DNA from: Vibrio sp. VB16
GTDB taxonomy: Bacteria; Pseudomonadota; Gammaproteobacteria; Enterobacterales; Vibrionaceae
Direction: 5' to 3'
Length of the DNA stretch: 64,000 nt
Assembly: GCF_015594925.2 (NCBI RefSeq)
Contig: NZ_CP087590.1
Coordinates: 1,426,001 to 1,490,000 of the forward strand
The notes under the pieces were generated by a model. The model was not told where the DNA came from, did not search any database, and was given only the letters and a program-made list of their open reading frames with translations. Below, one piece after another: positions 24,794 to 33,552 of the stretch. Position 1 is the first letter of the stretch, and every line of letters begins with the position of its first letter. The position numbers and the translations under genes were made by a program.

Positions 24794-25004
24794 ATTTTAC
24801 AGTCTGAATACTTATTATCTAATTCTTCTCGATTGATTTTATAGTACGTAGGAGAATTTTTCTAGTTGATAAAATTATAGGTAATAACATAAATGTGACG
24901 AAACCTTAAGTCTGCAAAAAGATAATTCAAATTAGATGATTTCCTAAGTTATTCTTCTCAGATGATAGGGTGAAAGCTGAGCAATAAACACATAAGGTCA
25001 AAAT

Positions 25005-25030
25005 AAAAAGCTGCCAAAAAAAGCAGCTTT
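25005..25030 (-). terminator. Terminator of EIIB gene
   Basis: The stem AAAGCTGC / GCAGCTTT (25007-25014, 25023-25030) with an 8-nt A-rich loop is followed, read on the minus strand, by TTTTTATTT. Confidence 0.8.
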
Positions 25031-25070
25031 GTTGAATATGAGCTTAGTCACTAATGATAAGCGAAGGCCG

Positions 25071-25571
25071 TTATTTACTTAACCAGGCTAGCATGCCTTG
25101 TCTTAGTTCGTCTGATGCTTTACCAAAGATAGCCTGTACATTTTTATCCAGTACAACGACGCCTTTAGCGCCTAAGTCTTTAAGTTTTTTCTGATCAACA
25201 GCAGAGAGCGTATTCACTGAAACTCTTAGGCGTGTTAAGCAGGCATCGATATCAGTTATGTTTTCTTTGCCTCCGAATGCCGTAACAAGTTCACTAGAAA
25301 TACCTTCTTCTGGATGCGTGTCAATCCATGTTTGCATATCAACTTTATACTTGTCAGCATTCTTACCAAAGATAGCTTGTGCTACTCGACCAACCGTTAC
25401 TACTCCCATTGCTCCGAGTTCTTTGAGTTTTGCTTGATCGACTGCAGAGAACGCTTTAACGGTAATGCGTAACCTCGTAAGGCAGGCGTCTAACTTAACG
25501 ATGTTTTGTTTGCCACCATAGGCGGCAACAAGGGCCCTTGCCATCTCTGAGTCTGAAAAATTAGTCGACAT
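25071..25571 (-). CDS. Stand-alone tandem PTS EIIB-domain protein
   Basis: A 166-aa cytoplasmic protein made only of two glucose-type EIIB domains. The repeats align across residues about 8-85 and 90-165: each has the phospho-acceptor signature DACLTRLRI/V with its Cys, followed by VDQ-KLK-LGA-GVV and QAIFGK. Normally EIIB is fused to or encoded with EIIC and EIIA; no membrane or EIIA domain lies nearby. Both catalytic Cys residues are kept, so phosphotransfer to or from another EIIA/EIIC is possible, and a regulatory role is equally possible. The gene has its own terminator and lies alone between unrelated genes. Confidence 0.87.
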   Translation of the reverse strand: MSTNFSDSEMARALVAAYGGKQNIVKLDACLTRLRITVKAFSAVDQAKLKELGAMGVVTVGRVAQAIFGKNADKYKVDMQTWIDTHPEEGISSELVTAFGGKENITDIDACLTRLRVSVNTLSAVDQKKLKDLGAKGVVVLDKNVQAIFGKASDELRQGMLAWLSK

Positions 25572-25719
25572 AAAATACTCCTGATACCTAAAAAATAGTG
25601 TTCAAATATTACTCGTTACTGCATAGTATATAATGAAAATATGGAAACGTTTACAATAATATTAAGTTTTGTTTATATTCACCTCAATGAGTCGATATAA
25701 ACAATTTAACGGAGAATTT

Positions 25720-26382
25720 ATGATTTTAATAACCGGTGCGAGTAGTGGGTTAGGGGCGGCTCTGGCGAAGTTGCATAGTGTTGAAGAAGAATCGTTGACT
25801 ATCATTGGCCGAGACAAGGCAAAGCTCGCCAATGTTTGTCAAGGTCTACCTTCCAACGTAAAAGCCCTATCTGTGGATCTCGCTGATGCAGCCCAAGTCT
25901 CATCGTTGTTTGATTCTATTCAACGGCCTAATATGGTTATTCATTGCGCAGGTAGTGGGTATTTTGGGGCAATTGAACATCAAGAACCCAATCAAATACG
26001 CCATTTAATAGACAATAATTTATTAACTACCATTCATCTGCTTCAGGAATTGGTAAAGCGTTACAAAGACGAGAGCGTTCGAGTCGTTATTGTTATGTCT
26101 ACTGCTGCGCAAGCCGCGAAAGCGGGGGAGTCAACCTACTGTGCGGTGAAATGGGGCGTGAAAGGTTTGGTAGAATCCGTTCGACTGGAACTAAAAGGTA
26201 AAAAGATGAAATTGATTGGTGTTTATCCAGGAGGAATGGCGACGGAATTTTGGCAAACAAGTGGAAAAGAACTCGATACATCTTCATTTATGTCGGCTGA
26301 TGAAGCGGCGAGTATGATCAAAGATAGCCTGCATTCTACAAAGAACGGTTACATTTCGGATATTAGTGTTAATCGAACATAG
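25720..26382 (+). CDS. Short-chain dehydrogenase/reductase
   Basis: A 220-aa classical SDR-type oxidoreductase. Rossmann motif TGASSGLG at about residues 6-13, a conserved HCAGSGYFG stretch (the NNAG position), catalytic Ser in IVMSTAAQ and the Y-x3-K pair in YCAVK. The start at ATG 25720 is set by GGAG 5 nt upstream; an earlier in-frame start at 25669 lacks such a site and would add 17 non-homologous residues. The substrate cannot be inferred. It is monocistronic and followed by the EAL gene after 200 bp. Confidence 0.87.
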   Translation: MILITGASSGLGAALAKLHSVEEESLTIIGRDKAKLANVCQGLPSNVKALSVDLADAAQVSSLFDSIQRPNMVIHCAGSGYFGAIEHQEPNQIRHLIDNNLLTTIHLLQELVKRYKDESVRVVIVMSTAAQAAKAGESTYCAVKWGVKGLVESVRLELKGKKMKLIGVYPGGMATEFWQTSGKELDTSSFMSADEAASMIKDSLHSTKNGYISDISVNRT

Positions 26383-26582
26383 TGGCAATCGATTACCTTT
26401 GGTCATAAGTCTTAGTTTTGCGAAAACAGATCGGGTTATCGGTTAAAATTATCCGTTATCAGATATTGAGTCTTATGTTTATTGTTAAAACTGTTAACAT
26501 GCCACAATCGTTAAATATGAATTTAGTAATATTGTTTAGAGTTGTATAAATTCTCTAATCAGAATTGGGTTAATAATTTAAA

Positions 26583-28256
26583 ATGCCGCACCACGAAAAT
26601 AGCCGCTTCATCAGCATGTTTGACTCTGCTGTTGAAGGTCTTTGGATTATGGCCACAGATGGAAACGTCTCTTTTTATAATCACACCTTTTACCAGCAAT
26701 TTGAGCTTAATCTAGATGATACTCATCTAGATGACTGGCTTGCGTTGATCCACCCTATGGATAAAAAACAATTCTCCAGTCGTGTAGACCATCATGTTGA
26801 AGATGAGTCGTCCAATGAACGGGTTAAAAGCCAATATCGAGTTCGTAAAAAAGACGGCAGTTACTGCTGGATTGAAGCAACAGGTGTGATGAAGCAGGAT
26901 GATTCGGGTAGCTATATGGTGGGGAATCATAGAGATATTTCTGAACAAAAATTATTAGAATCCTATATACGTCAACTGGCTTATTTTGACAAAATATCAG
27001 GCCTACCTAATAACGATAAGTTAAAGCAGGATATCTCAGAATTACCCCATAATTATATATTGGTTCATATCCATTTGGATAAGATTAAATCCTATATCAA
27101 TCAATATGGTGAAGAGTTAATAGTGGAAATGCTGGAGCGAGTCATCTCTTGTATGAACTCGTTTAAGAGGCAGCGTTGTGAATTCTACCGAAACTCTCTC
27201 GATACATTTTCAATTTTGATACACAGCGCCATTATGGAACAAGATTTGGCTAAAATGTGTCAGCAATTCGTCACTGATTTCCGCAATATGTCGAGGGCTG
27301 ACGGTAAGCTATTTGCGGGGGAGGTTTTTGTAGGTGCTTATCCATGTATCGATAAAAGTAAATCTGCAGAAGAGGTGATTAGTTGGGCTGCACAAACCTG
27401 TGAGTATGCGCAGAGACATGAGCCTGCTCATTGGGCTATCTGTAATCCACAGGTACAGAAAAAAGTTGAGCGTTTCTTCTATATTGAAAGCCAGATAAAA
27501 AGTGTAATAGAAAATGGTGATATCTCCATCCGTTTGCAACCCATTGTCAGTGCGAAAACCTATCAACCGATCAGTTTTGAGGCATTAGCAAGATGGGAAA
27601 ATGGGGAGAAAGGCGAGATATACCCAGACGAGTTTATACCTGTCGCCGAACGCAAAGGCTTCATAGAAACGCTGGGTGAAGCGGTTTTAGAACAAGCATG
27701 CATGTTCATAAATAGCTACAATGTTAAATGGAAAAGCAACCTAACTATCAATGTAAACGTGTCGGTATTGCAGCTTTTAGATGGGAACTTCCCTCAGCGA
27801 GCATCAGAGATTGCGCTACGCTGTGGTGTAAATGCGTCCAATGTCATGCTCGAGCTTACAGAATCAGTGCTGCTGGATGATAAGTATCAGGCGATGGGTC
27901 AAATCAGGCAATTAAAGGCGTTTGGTTTCAATCTTGCAATGGATGATTTTGGTTCGGGTCATAGCTCTTTAACGGGCTTTTTCCGGCTTCCTTTTAAACA
28001 GTTAAAGATCGATAGAGAGTTTGCACTTGAAGCGACCAAATCTGAGGAACCTTTCTCTTATCTTAAATTTCTAAATGAGATGAATCAGGAGCGAGGCGTC
28101 GCGGTGACCGTTGAAGGTATTGAGTCGCAAGAAATGCTGACAATATTTGAGTCGGCAAATGTGAGCTCTTATCAAGGCTACCTTTTTGCAAGGCCAATGA
28201 AGCCGAACGACGCTTTGATGTTGGATGATAAATGGAATCTGCTCAAGTTTGAATAA
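26583..28256 (+). CDS. PAS - degenerate GGDEF - EAL cyclic-di-GMP phosphodiesterase
   Basis: A 557-aa cytoplasmic signalling protein. The PAS domain covers about 10-130, with a PAC-like end (YRVRKKDGSYCWIEATG, GNHRDISEQ). The GGDEF-like region (about 135-290) has no GG[DE]EF motif and should not make c-di-GMP. The EAL domain (about 305-550) keeps the key residues: FEALARW, NVNVS, LELTES, MDDFGSGHSSL, KIDREF and VEGIES, with QGYLFARPM at the end, so it is probably an active phosphodiesterase. No membrane helix is visible. A PAS-bound ligand may control it. The ATG has only a weak ribosome-binding site. Confidence 0.9.
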   Translation: MPHHENSRFISMFDSAVEGLWIMATDGNVSFYNHTFYQQFELNLDDTHLDDWLALIHPMDKKQFSSRVDHHVEDESSNERVKSQYRVRKKDGSYCWIEATGVMKQDDSGSYMVGNHRDISEQKLLESYIRQLAYFDKISGLPNNDKLKQDISELPHNYILVHIHLDKIKSYINQYGEELIVEMLERVISCMNSFKRQRCEFYRNSLDTFSILIHSAIMEQDLAKMCQQFVTDFRNMSRADGKLFAGEVFVGAYPCIDKSKSAEEVISWAAQTCEYAQRHEPAHWAICNPQVQKKVERFFYIESQIKSVIENGDISIRLQPIVSAKTYQPISFEALARWENGEKGEIYPDEFIPVAERKGFIETLGEAVLEQACMFINSYNVKWKSNLTINVNVSVLQLLDGNFPQRASEIALRCGVNASNVMLELTESVLLDDKYQAMGQIRQLKAFGFNLAMDDFGSGHSSLTGFFRLPFKQLKIDREFALEATKSEEPFSYLKFLNEMNQERGVAVTVEGIESQEMLTIFESANVSSYQGYLFARPMKPNDALMLDDKWNLLKFE

Positions 28257-28317
28257 ATGTACCCAATCTCACTGTCGTGAGGATGGATACATTTACCCTA
28301 ACACTGTCACCTTACTA

Positions 28318-30060
28318 TTAACGAAGCTTAAACTTGCTCACTATACCCACTAACTGTTGATTTGAATCGGTAAGTTGATGGGTACTGTTTGCGGTTTCGC
28401 TTCCGTTACTGTTTAGTGTTTCTATCATTTGTTGAATCGCAACCATGTTGCGGTTTATCTCTTCGGTTACGGAGCTCTGTTCTTCAGCAGACGTTGCTAT
28501 CTGCGCCGCGAGATCGTTTATTTCGACGACAGAATCGGTCATAAGGTCGAGAGAGGTCATTACCTGAGACGTTGTATCAGCGGTTTGTTGGCAGCTTTCT
28601 TTGGTTGAGTTCATGCTCGAAACAACGGCGGAAGAGCCACTGCTGAGTTTATCAAGCATTTCATTTATTTCGGTCGTACTCTGTCGAGTTCTGGCGGCCA
28701 ATGCACGCACCTCGTCAGCGACGACAGCAAATCCACGACCATGCTCTCCAGCTCGCGCGGCTTCAATGGCTGCGTTAAGTGCCAAGAGGTTAGTTTGTTC
28801 CGCGATTTCACCAATCACATTCAATACCTGACCAATCTGAGCGGTATCTTCATTCATCAATATAATTGTTTGAGACGTGTGTTCAACTTCATCAACCAAC
28901 GCAGTAACGCTATTGACGGCTTGTTGAACGATAACCTTAGACTGCTCAGCTTCTTTATTGGTTGACTCTGTCTGTTTGGCTGCTGTCGCTGCACTTTCTG
29001 CAACGGCGTCTGCGGTTGAACTCATCTCGTTAATCGAAGTAACCGCCATTTCCATTTCTGCAGTGTGCGCTTTGAGTAGATTTTGATTAGAATCAGCTTG
29101 TCCTTCTAGGAGTTCGATTTCATCGTTAATCTTTTCACTTGAAGAGGAAACATCTATCATCATTCGTTGCAGATTTTCAATGAACTTATTAATACCATCC
29201 GCAATCTTGCCGAGGTCGTCTTTGGTGTAAACTTGTAACCTGTGGGTCAAGTCACCACTACCATTTGCCAAATCTGTAATAACATCTCTGAGCGCAACAA
29301 TCGGTTTAAAGGCAATATTAAGAGCAACAATACTCAAAGGGATAATGATGGCTGCTGCGATGAGTAGCGCAATAGTAATGGATCCATTTAGGCTGTCGGT
29401 ATTGGATTGAATAAACCCTTTGTCTATATAGCCCGTGAGTGTCCAATTCTTGCCACCCACATCAAAGATATTTTCTACAGGAATTAAATCACCATCCACC
29501 TTGTTTGAGAACAAAATGTTACCAACAGAATCTTTTAACTCAACGTAGCTACCTTTGACTGAAGAAGAGGAAAGTAACTCTTGAATGCTGGTGAGATCGA
29601 TGATGAATAAGTCACGCCCTTCGCCACCGCGTGGGACTAGGATGGAAAGGTGGGGGACGTTGTTCTCAAAGTAGATATCACTAATAACGGCTTCAGTGCC
29701 TGCTGTCGTCATCTGGCTTTTGTATTTTTCAACCAATTCTGGCGCGTCAATGCTGCCATCTTTATTAAACATCAAGTCATAAGATAGCTTGATAATGTCT
29801 TTGAAACCTGTCGCGTCCAAGGTGCTTGAAATTTCCATAATGCTGAAATTAGAACTTTTCGCTAATTTCACATCATTCGCTATATCGCCGACCAACTTGT
29901 CCTTTACTAAAACTAGTTGTGTTTGGATATTCTTCGTATCAGATTGAGCGATATATTGGCTAATATAGTAATTCGCACTTAAGAAAGAAGTTAGCACCGA
30001 TATAGAAATTATCGAAATGAGCAAAGCGAGGACTTTTGCTTTAAAGGATAGATTTTTCAT
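28318..30060 (-). CDS. Methyl-accepting chemotaxis protein
   Basis: A 580-aa receptor from ATG 30060. An in-frame TTG at 30093 would add 11 residues (LPTKKTKK), but the ATG gives the usual short basic N-terminus before the first membrane helix (about 9-30). A Cache-like periplasmic sensor of about 200 aa follows, then the second helix (about 228-250), a HAMP domain, and the signalling domain with the hairpin tip EIAEQTNLLALNAAIEAARAG present in essentially canonical form. There is no C-terminal pentapeptide tether. The ligand is unknown. The gene stands alone and converges on the EAL gene. Confidence 0.95.
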   Translation of the reverse strand: MKNLSFKAKVLALLISIISISVLTSFLSANYYISQYIAQSDTKNIQTQLVLVKDKLVGDIANDVKLAKSSNFSIMEISSTLDATGFKDIIKLSYDLMFNKDGSIDAPELVEKYKSQMTTAGTEAVISDIYFENNVPHLSILVPRGGEGRDLFIIDLTSIQELLSSSSVKGSYVELKDSVGNILFSNKVDGDLIPVENIFDVGGKNWTLTGYIDKGFIQSNTDSLNGSITIALLIAAAIIIPLSIVALNIAFKPIVALRDVITDLANGSGDLTHRLQVYTKDDLGKIADGINKFIENLQRMMIDVSSSSEKINDEIELLEGQADSNQNLLKAHTAEMEMAVTSINEMSSTADAVAESAATAAKQTESTNKEAEQSKVIVQQAVNSVTALVDEVEHTSQTIILMNEDTAQIGQVLNVIGEIAEQTNLLALNAAIEAARAGEHGRGFAVVADEVRALAARTRQSTTEINEMLDKLSSGSSAVVSSMNSTKESCQQTADTTSQVMTSLDLMTDSVVEINDLAAQIATSAEEQSSVTEEINRNMVAIQQMIETLNSNGSETANSTHQLTDSNQQLVGIVSKFKLR

Positions 30061-30447
30061 AATAATTTTTTTCGTCTTCTTAGTTGGCAACAATTCTAGA
30101 TAGAGTTTATTGATATTATGATTATAGGTCGGAAAATATCTTGAAAACTTGAGTGCAATGTTAGCTTACCGCTTGTTTATACGTAATAAAGTGTGTTTGT
30201 TCGATCAAGCTCACACTATTATGATAACTGATTGATATATTGCATTGTCAGTCAGGTTAATATTTCTCGTGATTATTCTTAATAAACGCTTGTCTGGTTT
30301 GCATGAGTTGGGTAGACTCGCGCGCAATCTCGGTAGTACCTTACTGGGGGATACTCGAAACATCCTCTTAAATTGATGATGTTTTGTAGGGTAGGTATTA
30401 GTTAGCCATAGCTAATAGACGGGATACTGTAGAAAGGAAACCCAACA

Positions 30448-30519
30448 ATGTTATCTAATTTAAATCAGTTCAAATTCAGCCTAGTTCTACCAAACTGCAG
30501 TGTAATAACTGAACCTTGA
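30448..30519 (+). CDS. Putative 23-codon leader peptide of the norspermidine operon
   Basis: ATG 30448 is preceded by AAGGA 9 nt upstream, and the ORF runs to TGA 30517. The peptide begins MLSNLNQFKF and ends VITEP. It precedes by about 100 nt the first gene of a polyamine operon, and two hairpins lie between. In E. coli the speF operon is controlled by a nascent leader peptide (SpeFL) that senses ornithine; a similar polyamine- or precursor-sensing role is inferred here from position only. Coding potential of such a short ORF cannot be proven by eye. Confidence 0.5.
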   Translation: MLSNLNQFKFSLVLPNCSVITEP

Positions 30520-30544
30520 TCCACTCGTAAACAATATTTTCTAT

Positions 30545-30558
30545 CGGCTAATTTGCCG
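30545..30558 (+). repeat. Leader hairpin 1
   Basis: CGGC-TAATTT-GCCG stem-loop, 25 nt after the uORF stop; a short T-rich stretch follows. Confidence 0.5.
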
Positions 30559-30567
30559 AGTTTGTTG

Positions 30568-30587
30568 CTGCACGCAAAGTCGTGCAG
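30568..30587 (+). repeat. Leader hairpin 2, before dat start
   Basis: CTGCACG and CGTGCAG form a perfect 7-bp stem with a 6-nt loop. It ends 16 nt before the AAGG ribosome-binding site of dat. The uORF contains CTGCAG, which could compete for the CTGCA side, so alternative folds are conceivable. Confidence 0.55.
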
Positions 30588-30615
30588 TGGGTAGTGATCC
30601 ATAAGGTATTTGGTA

Positions 30616-32052
30616 ATGAGCACAGTTATAAATTTAGATTCGTATCAATCTAACTCCCCATTTGGAATTGAAATACCAGAGGTCTCTGGTATTTATAGTC
30701 TAGCGTTAGATCAACTGCTGATCGATCAACAAGAGAACGAATCCGATGTTCGTTCTTATCCACGACGTTTGCCTATAGCAATCAAGCGGGCCTATGGCGT
30801 ATTGGTTGAAGACACACGCGGACAAATGTTTTTAGATTGTCTTGCGGGAGCAGGAACGTTAGCGCTTGGATACAATCATGCAGAAATCAATCAATCTCTA
30901 AAGGACCAGCTCGATTCCGGTCTTCCCTATCAAACGCTTGATATTACCACTGAAGTAAAAGACCACTTTATTAAACAGGTCAAAAATTTTCTACCAGAAT
31001 ACTTTTCGAAGGACTCAGTAATACAGTTTTGTGGCCCGTCAGGTGCGGATGCAGTAGAAGCCGCCATTAAGCTGGTTAAGCAGACGACAGGTAGAAATAC
31101 CATGTTTGCTTTTCGAGGTGCTTACCATGGTATGACGAATGGGACGATGGGGTTGATGGGCAATTTAGGTACAAAAGCACGACGTACTGGATTGATGTCG
31201 GATGTTCACTTTATGCCATTCCCATACAACCTACGCTGTCCGTTTGGTCTAGGAGGTGACGCGGGTGCAAAACAGAGCATTCGTTATATCGAGCGGCTAC
31301 TTAATGATGATGAAGCTGGTATCCAAAAACCTGCGGCGATTATCGTCGAACCAGTACAAGGTGAAGGTGGCGTTATCCCTGCGCCAGTTGAGTGGTTAAG
31401 AGAGTTACGCCGTATCACCACAGAACACGGGATTTTACTCATTTTAGACGAGATCCAGTGTGGGGTAGGGAAGTCGGGTTATCGATTTGCGTTTGAAGAA
31501 TCGGGGATAACCCCAGATATTCTGTGTCTGTCTAAAGCGATTGGTGGTGGACTCCCTATGTCTATTCTCGTCTTCAATAAGCAAATCGATACCTGGAAAG
31601 CCGGTGAACATACCGGTACATTCCGTGGAAACCAACTCGCGATGGTATCTGGTGCTAAGACGATGGAGATTATCGAGCGCGATAATCTCGTCGAGCACGC
31701 CAATATTGCGGGTAATTATTTTCGACTTGGACTTGAAGAAATTCAGACGCGTGTCGATTGTATTGCAGAGGTTCGTGGTAAAGGTTTGATGCTCGGTATA
31801 GAGATAGTGACACCGAGCGGCAGTAAGAATAAGTTTGACGAGCGTGAAGCTGATTCCGAGCTGACGTTATCTATTCAAAGGGCGTCCTTAGAGCGTGGAT
31901 TGATTGTAGAAAAAGGAGGACGCGATGGTTCAGTTATTCGTTTCCTACCGCCTCTAATCATCACATTTGAACAGATTGATTTTGCCCTAAGGACTTTAGA
32001 AGCGGCAATTATCACTTCTGGTGGTCTGTTGACTAAAGAGGAGGTGAGTTAA
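30616..32052 (+). CDS. dat: L-2,4-diaminobutyrate:2-oxoglutarate aminotransferase
   Basis: A 478-aa class III PLP aminotransferase that makes L-2,4-diaminobutyrate from aspartate semialdehyde, feeding 1,3-diaminopropane and norspermidine synthesis. Seen: FCGPSGADAVEAAIKLVK, FRGAYHGMT, ILDEIQCGVGKSG, and the Schiff-base Lys in CLSKAIGGGLPMS. ATG 30616 is preferred (AAGG 9 nt upstream) over an in-frame TTG at 30610. It is first in a four-gene operon, and its stop overlaps the ddc start (TAATG). In V. cholerae I recall this enzyme being fused to the decarboxylase; here they are separate. EctB, the ectoine enzyme, is similar, but the neighbours decide for norspermidine. Confidence 0.92.
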   Translation: MSTVINLDSYQSNSPFGIEIPEVSGIYSLALDQLLIDQQENESDVRSYPRRLPIAIKRAYGVLVEDTRGQMFLDCLAGAGTLALGYNHAEINQSLKDQLDSGLPYQTLDITTEVKDHFIKQVKNFLPEYFSKDSVIQFCGPSGADAVEAAIKLVKQTTGRNTMFAFRGAYHGMTNGTMGLMGNLGTKARRTGLMSDVHFMPFPYNLRCPFGLGGDAGAKQSIRYIERLLNDDEAGIQKPAAIIVEPVQGEGGVIPAPVEWLRELRRITTEHGILLILDEIQCGVGKSGYRFAFEESGITPDILCLSKAIGGGLPMSILVFNKQIDTWKAGEHTGTFRGNQLAMVSGAKTMEIIERDNLVEHANIAGNYFRLGLEEIQTRVDCIAEVRGKGLMLGIEIVTPSGSKNKFDEREADSELTLSIQRASLERGLIVEKGGRDGSVIRFLPPLIITFEQIDFALRTLEAAIITSGGLLTKEEVS

Positions 32053-33539
32053 TGTCATTAAATTCGTCTCAAGTGAGCTGGAAGAAGCACTTTGTTCATA
32101 CCGGGTCGAAGGGAGCGGAAGAATTTTCCCTCGTCCTCGCGAATACCAATAAACATCTGAAAACCATGTTCGAGACCGCGAGCAAACCGTACTCGGGGCT
32201 CTCGCCTGATCTATTATTAGAGCAGATTAATCGAGTTGACCTTACCAATGGTGGAGCGGATCTATCGGATATTGTAAGGAAATCCGTTGAATTGATTGGT
32301 AAGAACTCAATCTTGGTTCAGCACCCTAATTGTATCGCTCATTTGCATACTCCCCCATTGATCTCATCTATCGCAGCGGAGTCGATTATCGCGGCGTTAA
32401 ATCAGTCGATGGATTCGTGGGATCAGGCTTCTGCAGCCACATTTGTTGAGCAAAAAGTCGTTGATTGGTTGTGTGGTATCTACCGACTCGGTCACGAATC
32501 TGATGGTGTATTCACCAGTGGTGGAACTCAATCTAACCAGATGGGGTTGCTACTTGCGCGCGATTGGATTGCAGAAAAGATAAGCAATCACTCAATTCAG
32601 AAGATGGGTCTGCCAGATTACTGGAATAAGTTACGAATCATCTGTTCTAAGAATACGCACTTTACTGTTCAAAAATCGGCTTCAATGATGGGATTGGGTG
32701 AGCAAGCGGTTATTGCTGTCGATACCAATAGTGCGGGTGAGTTAGATATTGCCGCATTGCAAATTGCAATTAAGGAATCAAAGCAAGCTGATTTGATTCC
32801 TTTCGCTGTTGTCGCAACCGCGGGTACTACGGATCACGGTGCGATTGATGATATCGACGCCATTTCTTCCATCGCCCAAACCGAATCGCTTTGGCTTCAT
32901 GTCGATGGTGCCTATGGTGGTGCTCTGATTTTAAGTGGTCATAAAGAAAGGCTGAATGGTATAGAAAAAGCGGACTCAGTCAGTGTGGATTTCCATAAGC
33001 TTTTTTACCAAACCATTAGTTGTGGTGCAATTTTATTAAAGGACCGTCGCCACTTTAAGTACCTACTTCATCACGCCGATTATCTGAATCGTGAACACGA
33101 TGAACTGCCAAATTTGGTGGATAAAACCATTGCAACCACCAAGCGTTTTGACGCGTTAAAAGTGTTTGTTTCCATGCAGAGCGTTGGTGCGAAAACCTTG
33201 GGTCAGATGGTCGATCATCTATTAGTCCAGACGCAACAAGTGGCCGATAAAGTGGCGCAAACAACAAACCTGCAATTACTGGCAACGCCGTCTTTATCTA
33301 CCGTGCTATTCAGGCTGAATCATCATGGGGTGGAGAACCTAGATGCATTGAATCAAAAGGTACGTATCGAAGCATTAACAAGAGGCGTTGCCGTATTAGG
33401 TGAGACGACCATTGACGGTCAATCTGCCCTGAAGTTCACAATACTGAATCCGTGTTTGTCGATGTCAGATTTCGACAAATTACTAAATCAAATTAACCAA
33501 TTAGCTCAAGAGCTGATTGATACCAGTTCACTGGTATAA
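32052..33539 (+). CDS. ddc: L-2,4-diaminobutyrate decarboxylase
   Basis: A 495-aa group II PLP decarboxylase that converts L-2,4-diaminobutyrate to 1,3-diaminopropane. Characteristic pieces are HPNCIAHLHTPPL near residue 95, GVFTSGGTQSNQMGLL, HVDGAYGGALILS, and the PLP-binding Lys in VSVDFHKLFYQ. GAGGAGGTGAG before the ATG is a strong ribosome-binding site, and the start overlaps the dat stop by one base. Diaminopropane is then condensed with aspartate semialdehyde by the next gene's product. Confidence 0.93.
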   Translation: MSLNSSQVSWKKHFVHTGSKGAEEFSLVLANTNKHLKTMFETASKPYSGLSPDLLLEQINRVDLTNGGADLSDIVRKSVELIGKNSILVQHPNCIAHLHTPPLISSIAAESIIAALNQSMDSWDQASAATFVEQKVVDWLCGIYRLGHESDGVFTSGGTQSNQMGLLLARDWIAEKISNHSIQKMGLPDYWNKLRIICSKNTHFTVQKSASMMGLGEQAVIAVDTNSAGELDIAALQIAIKESKQADLIPFAVVATAGTTDHGAIDDIDAISSIAQTESLWLHVDGAYGGALILSGHKERLNGIEKADSVSVDFHKLFYQTISCGAILLKDRRHFKYLLHHADYLNREHDELPNLVDKTIATTKRFDALKVFVSMQSVGAKTLGQMVDHLLVQTQQVADKVAQTTNLQLLATPSLSTVLFRLNHHGVENLDALNQKVRIEALTRGVAVLGETTIDGQSALKFTILNPCLSMSDFDKLLNQINQLAQELIDTSSLV

Positions 33540-33552
33540 AGAAGGAAACAAT

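Larger units (their letters stand above)
30061..30615 (+). promoter_or_regulatory. Leader region of norspermidine operon with uORF and hairpins
   Basis: This gene-free 555-bp stretch holds the MCP promoter on the left and the promoter plus long leader of the dat operon on the right. From 30300 onward it is less AT-rich and structured: a hairpin TTAGC-CATA-GCTAA around 30400, a short ORF with a ribosome-binding site at 30448-30519, then two hairpins before the dat start. This arrangement suggests attenuation or translational control. No known riboswitch class was recognised. Confidence 0.55.
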
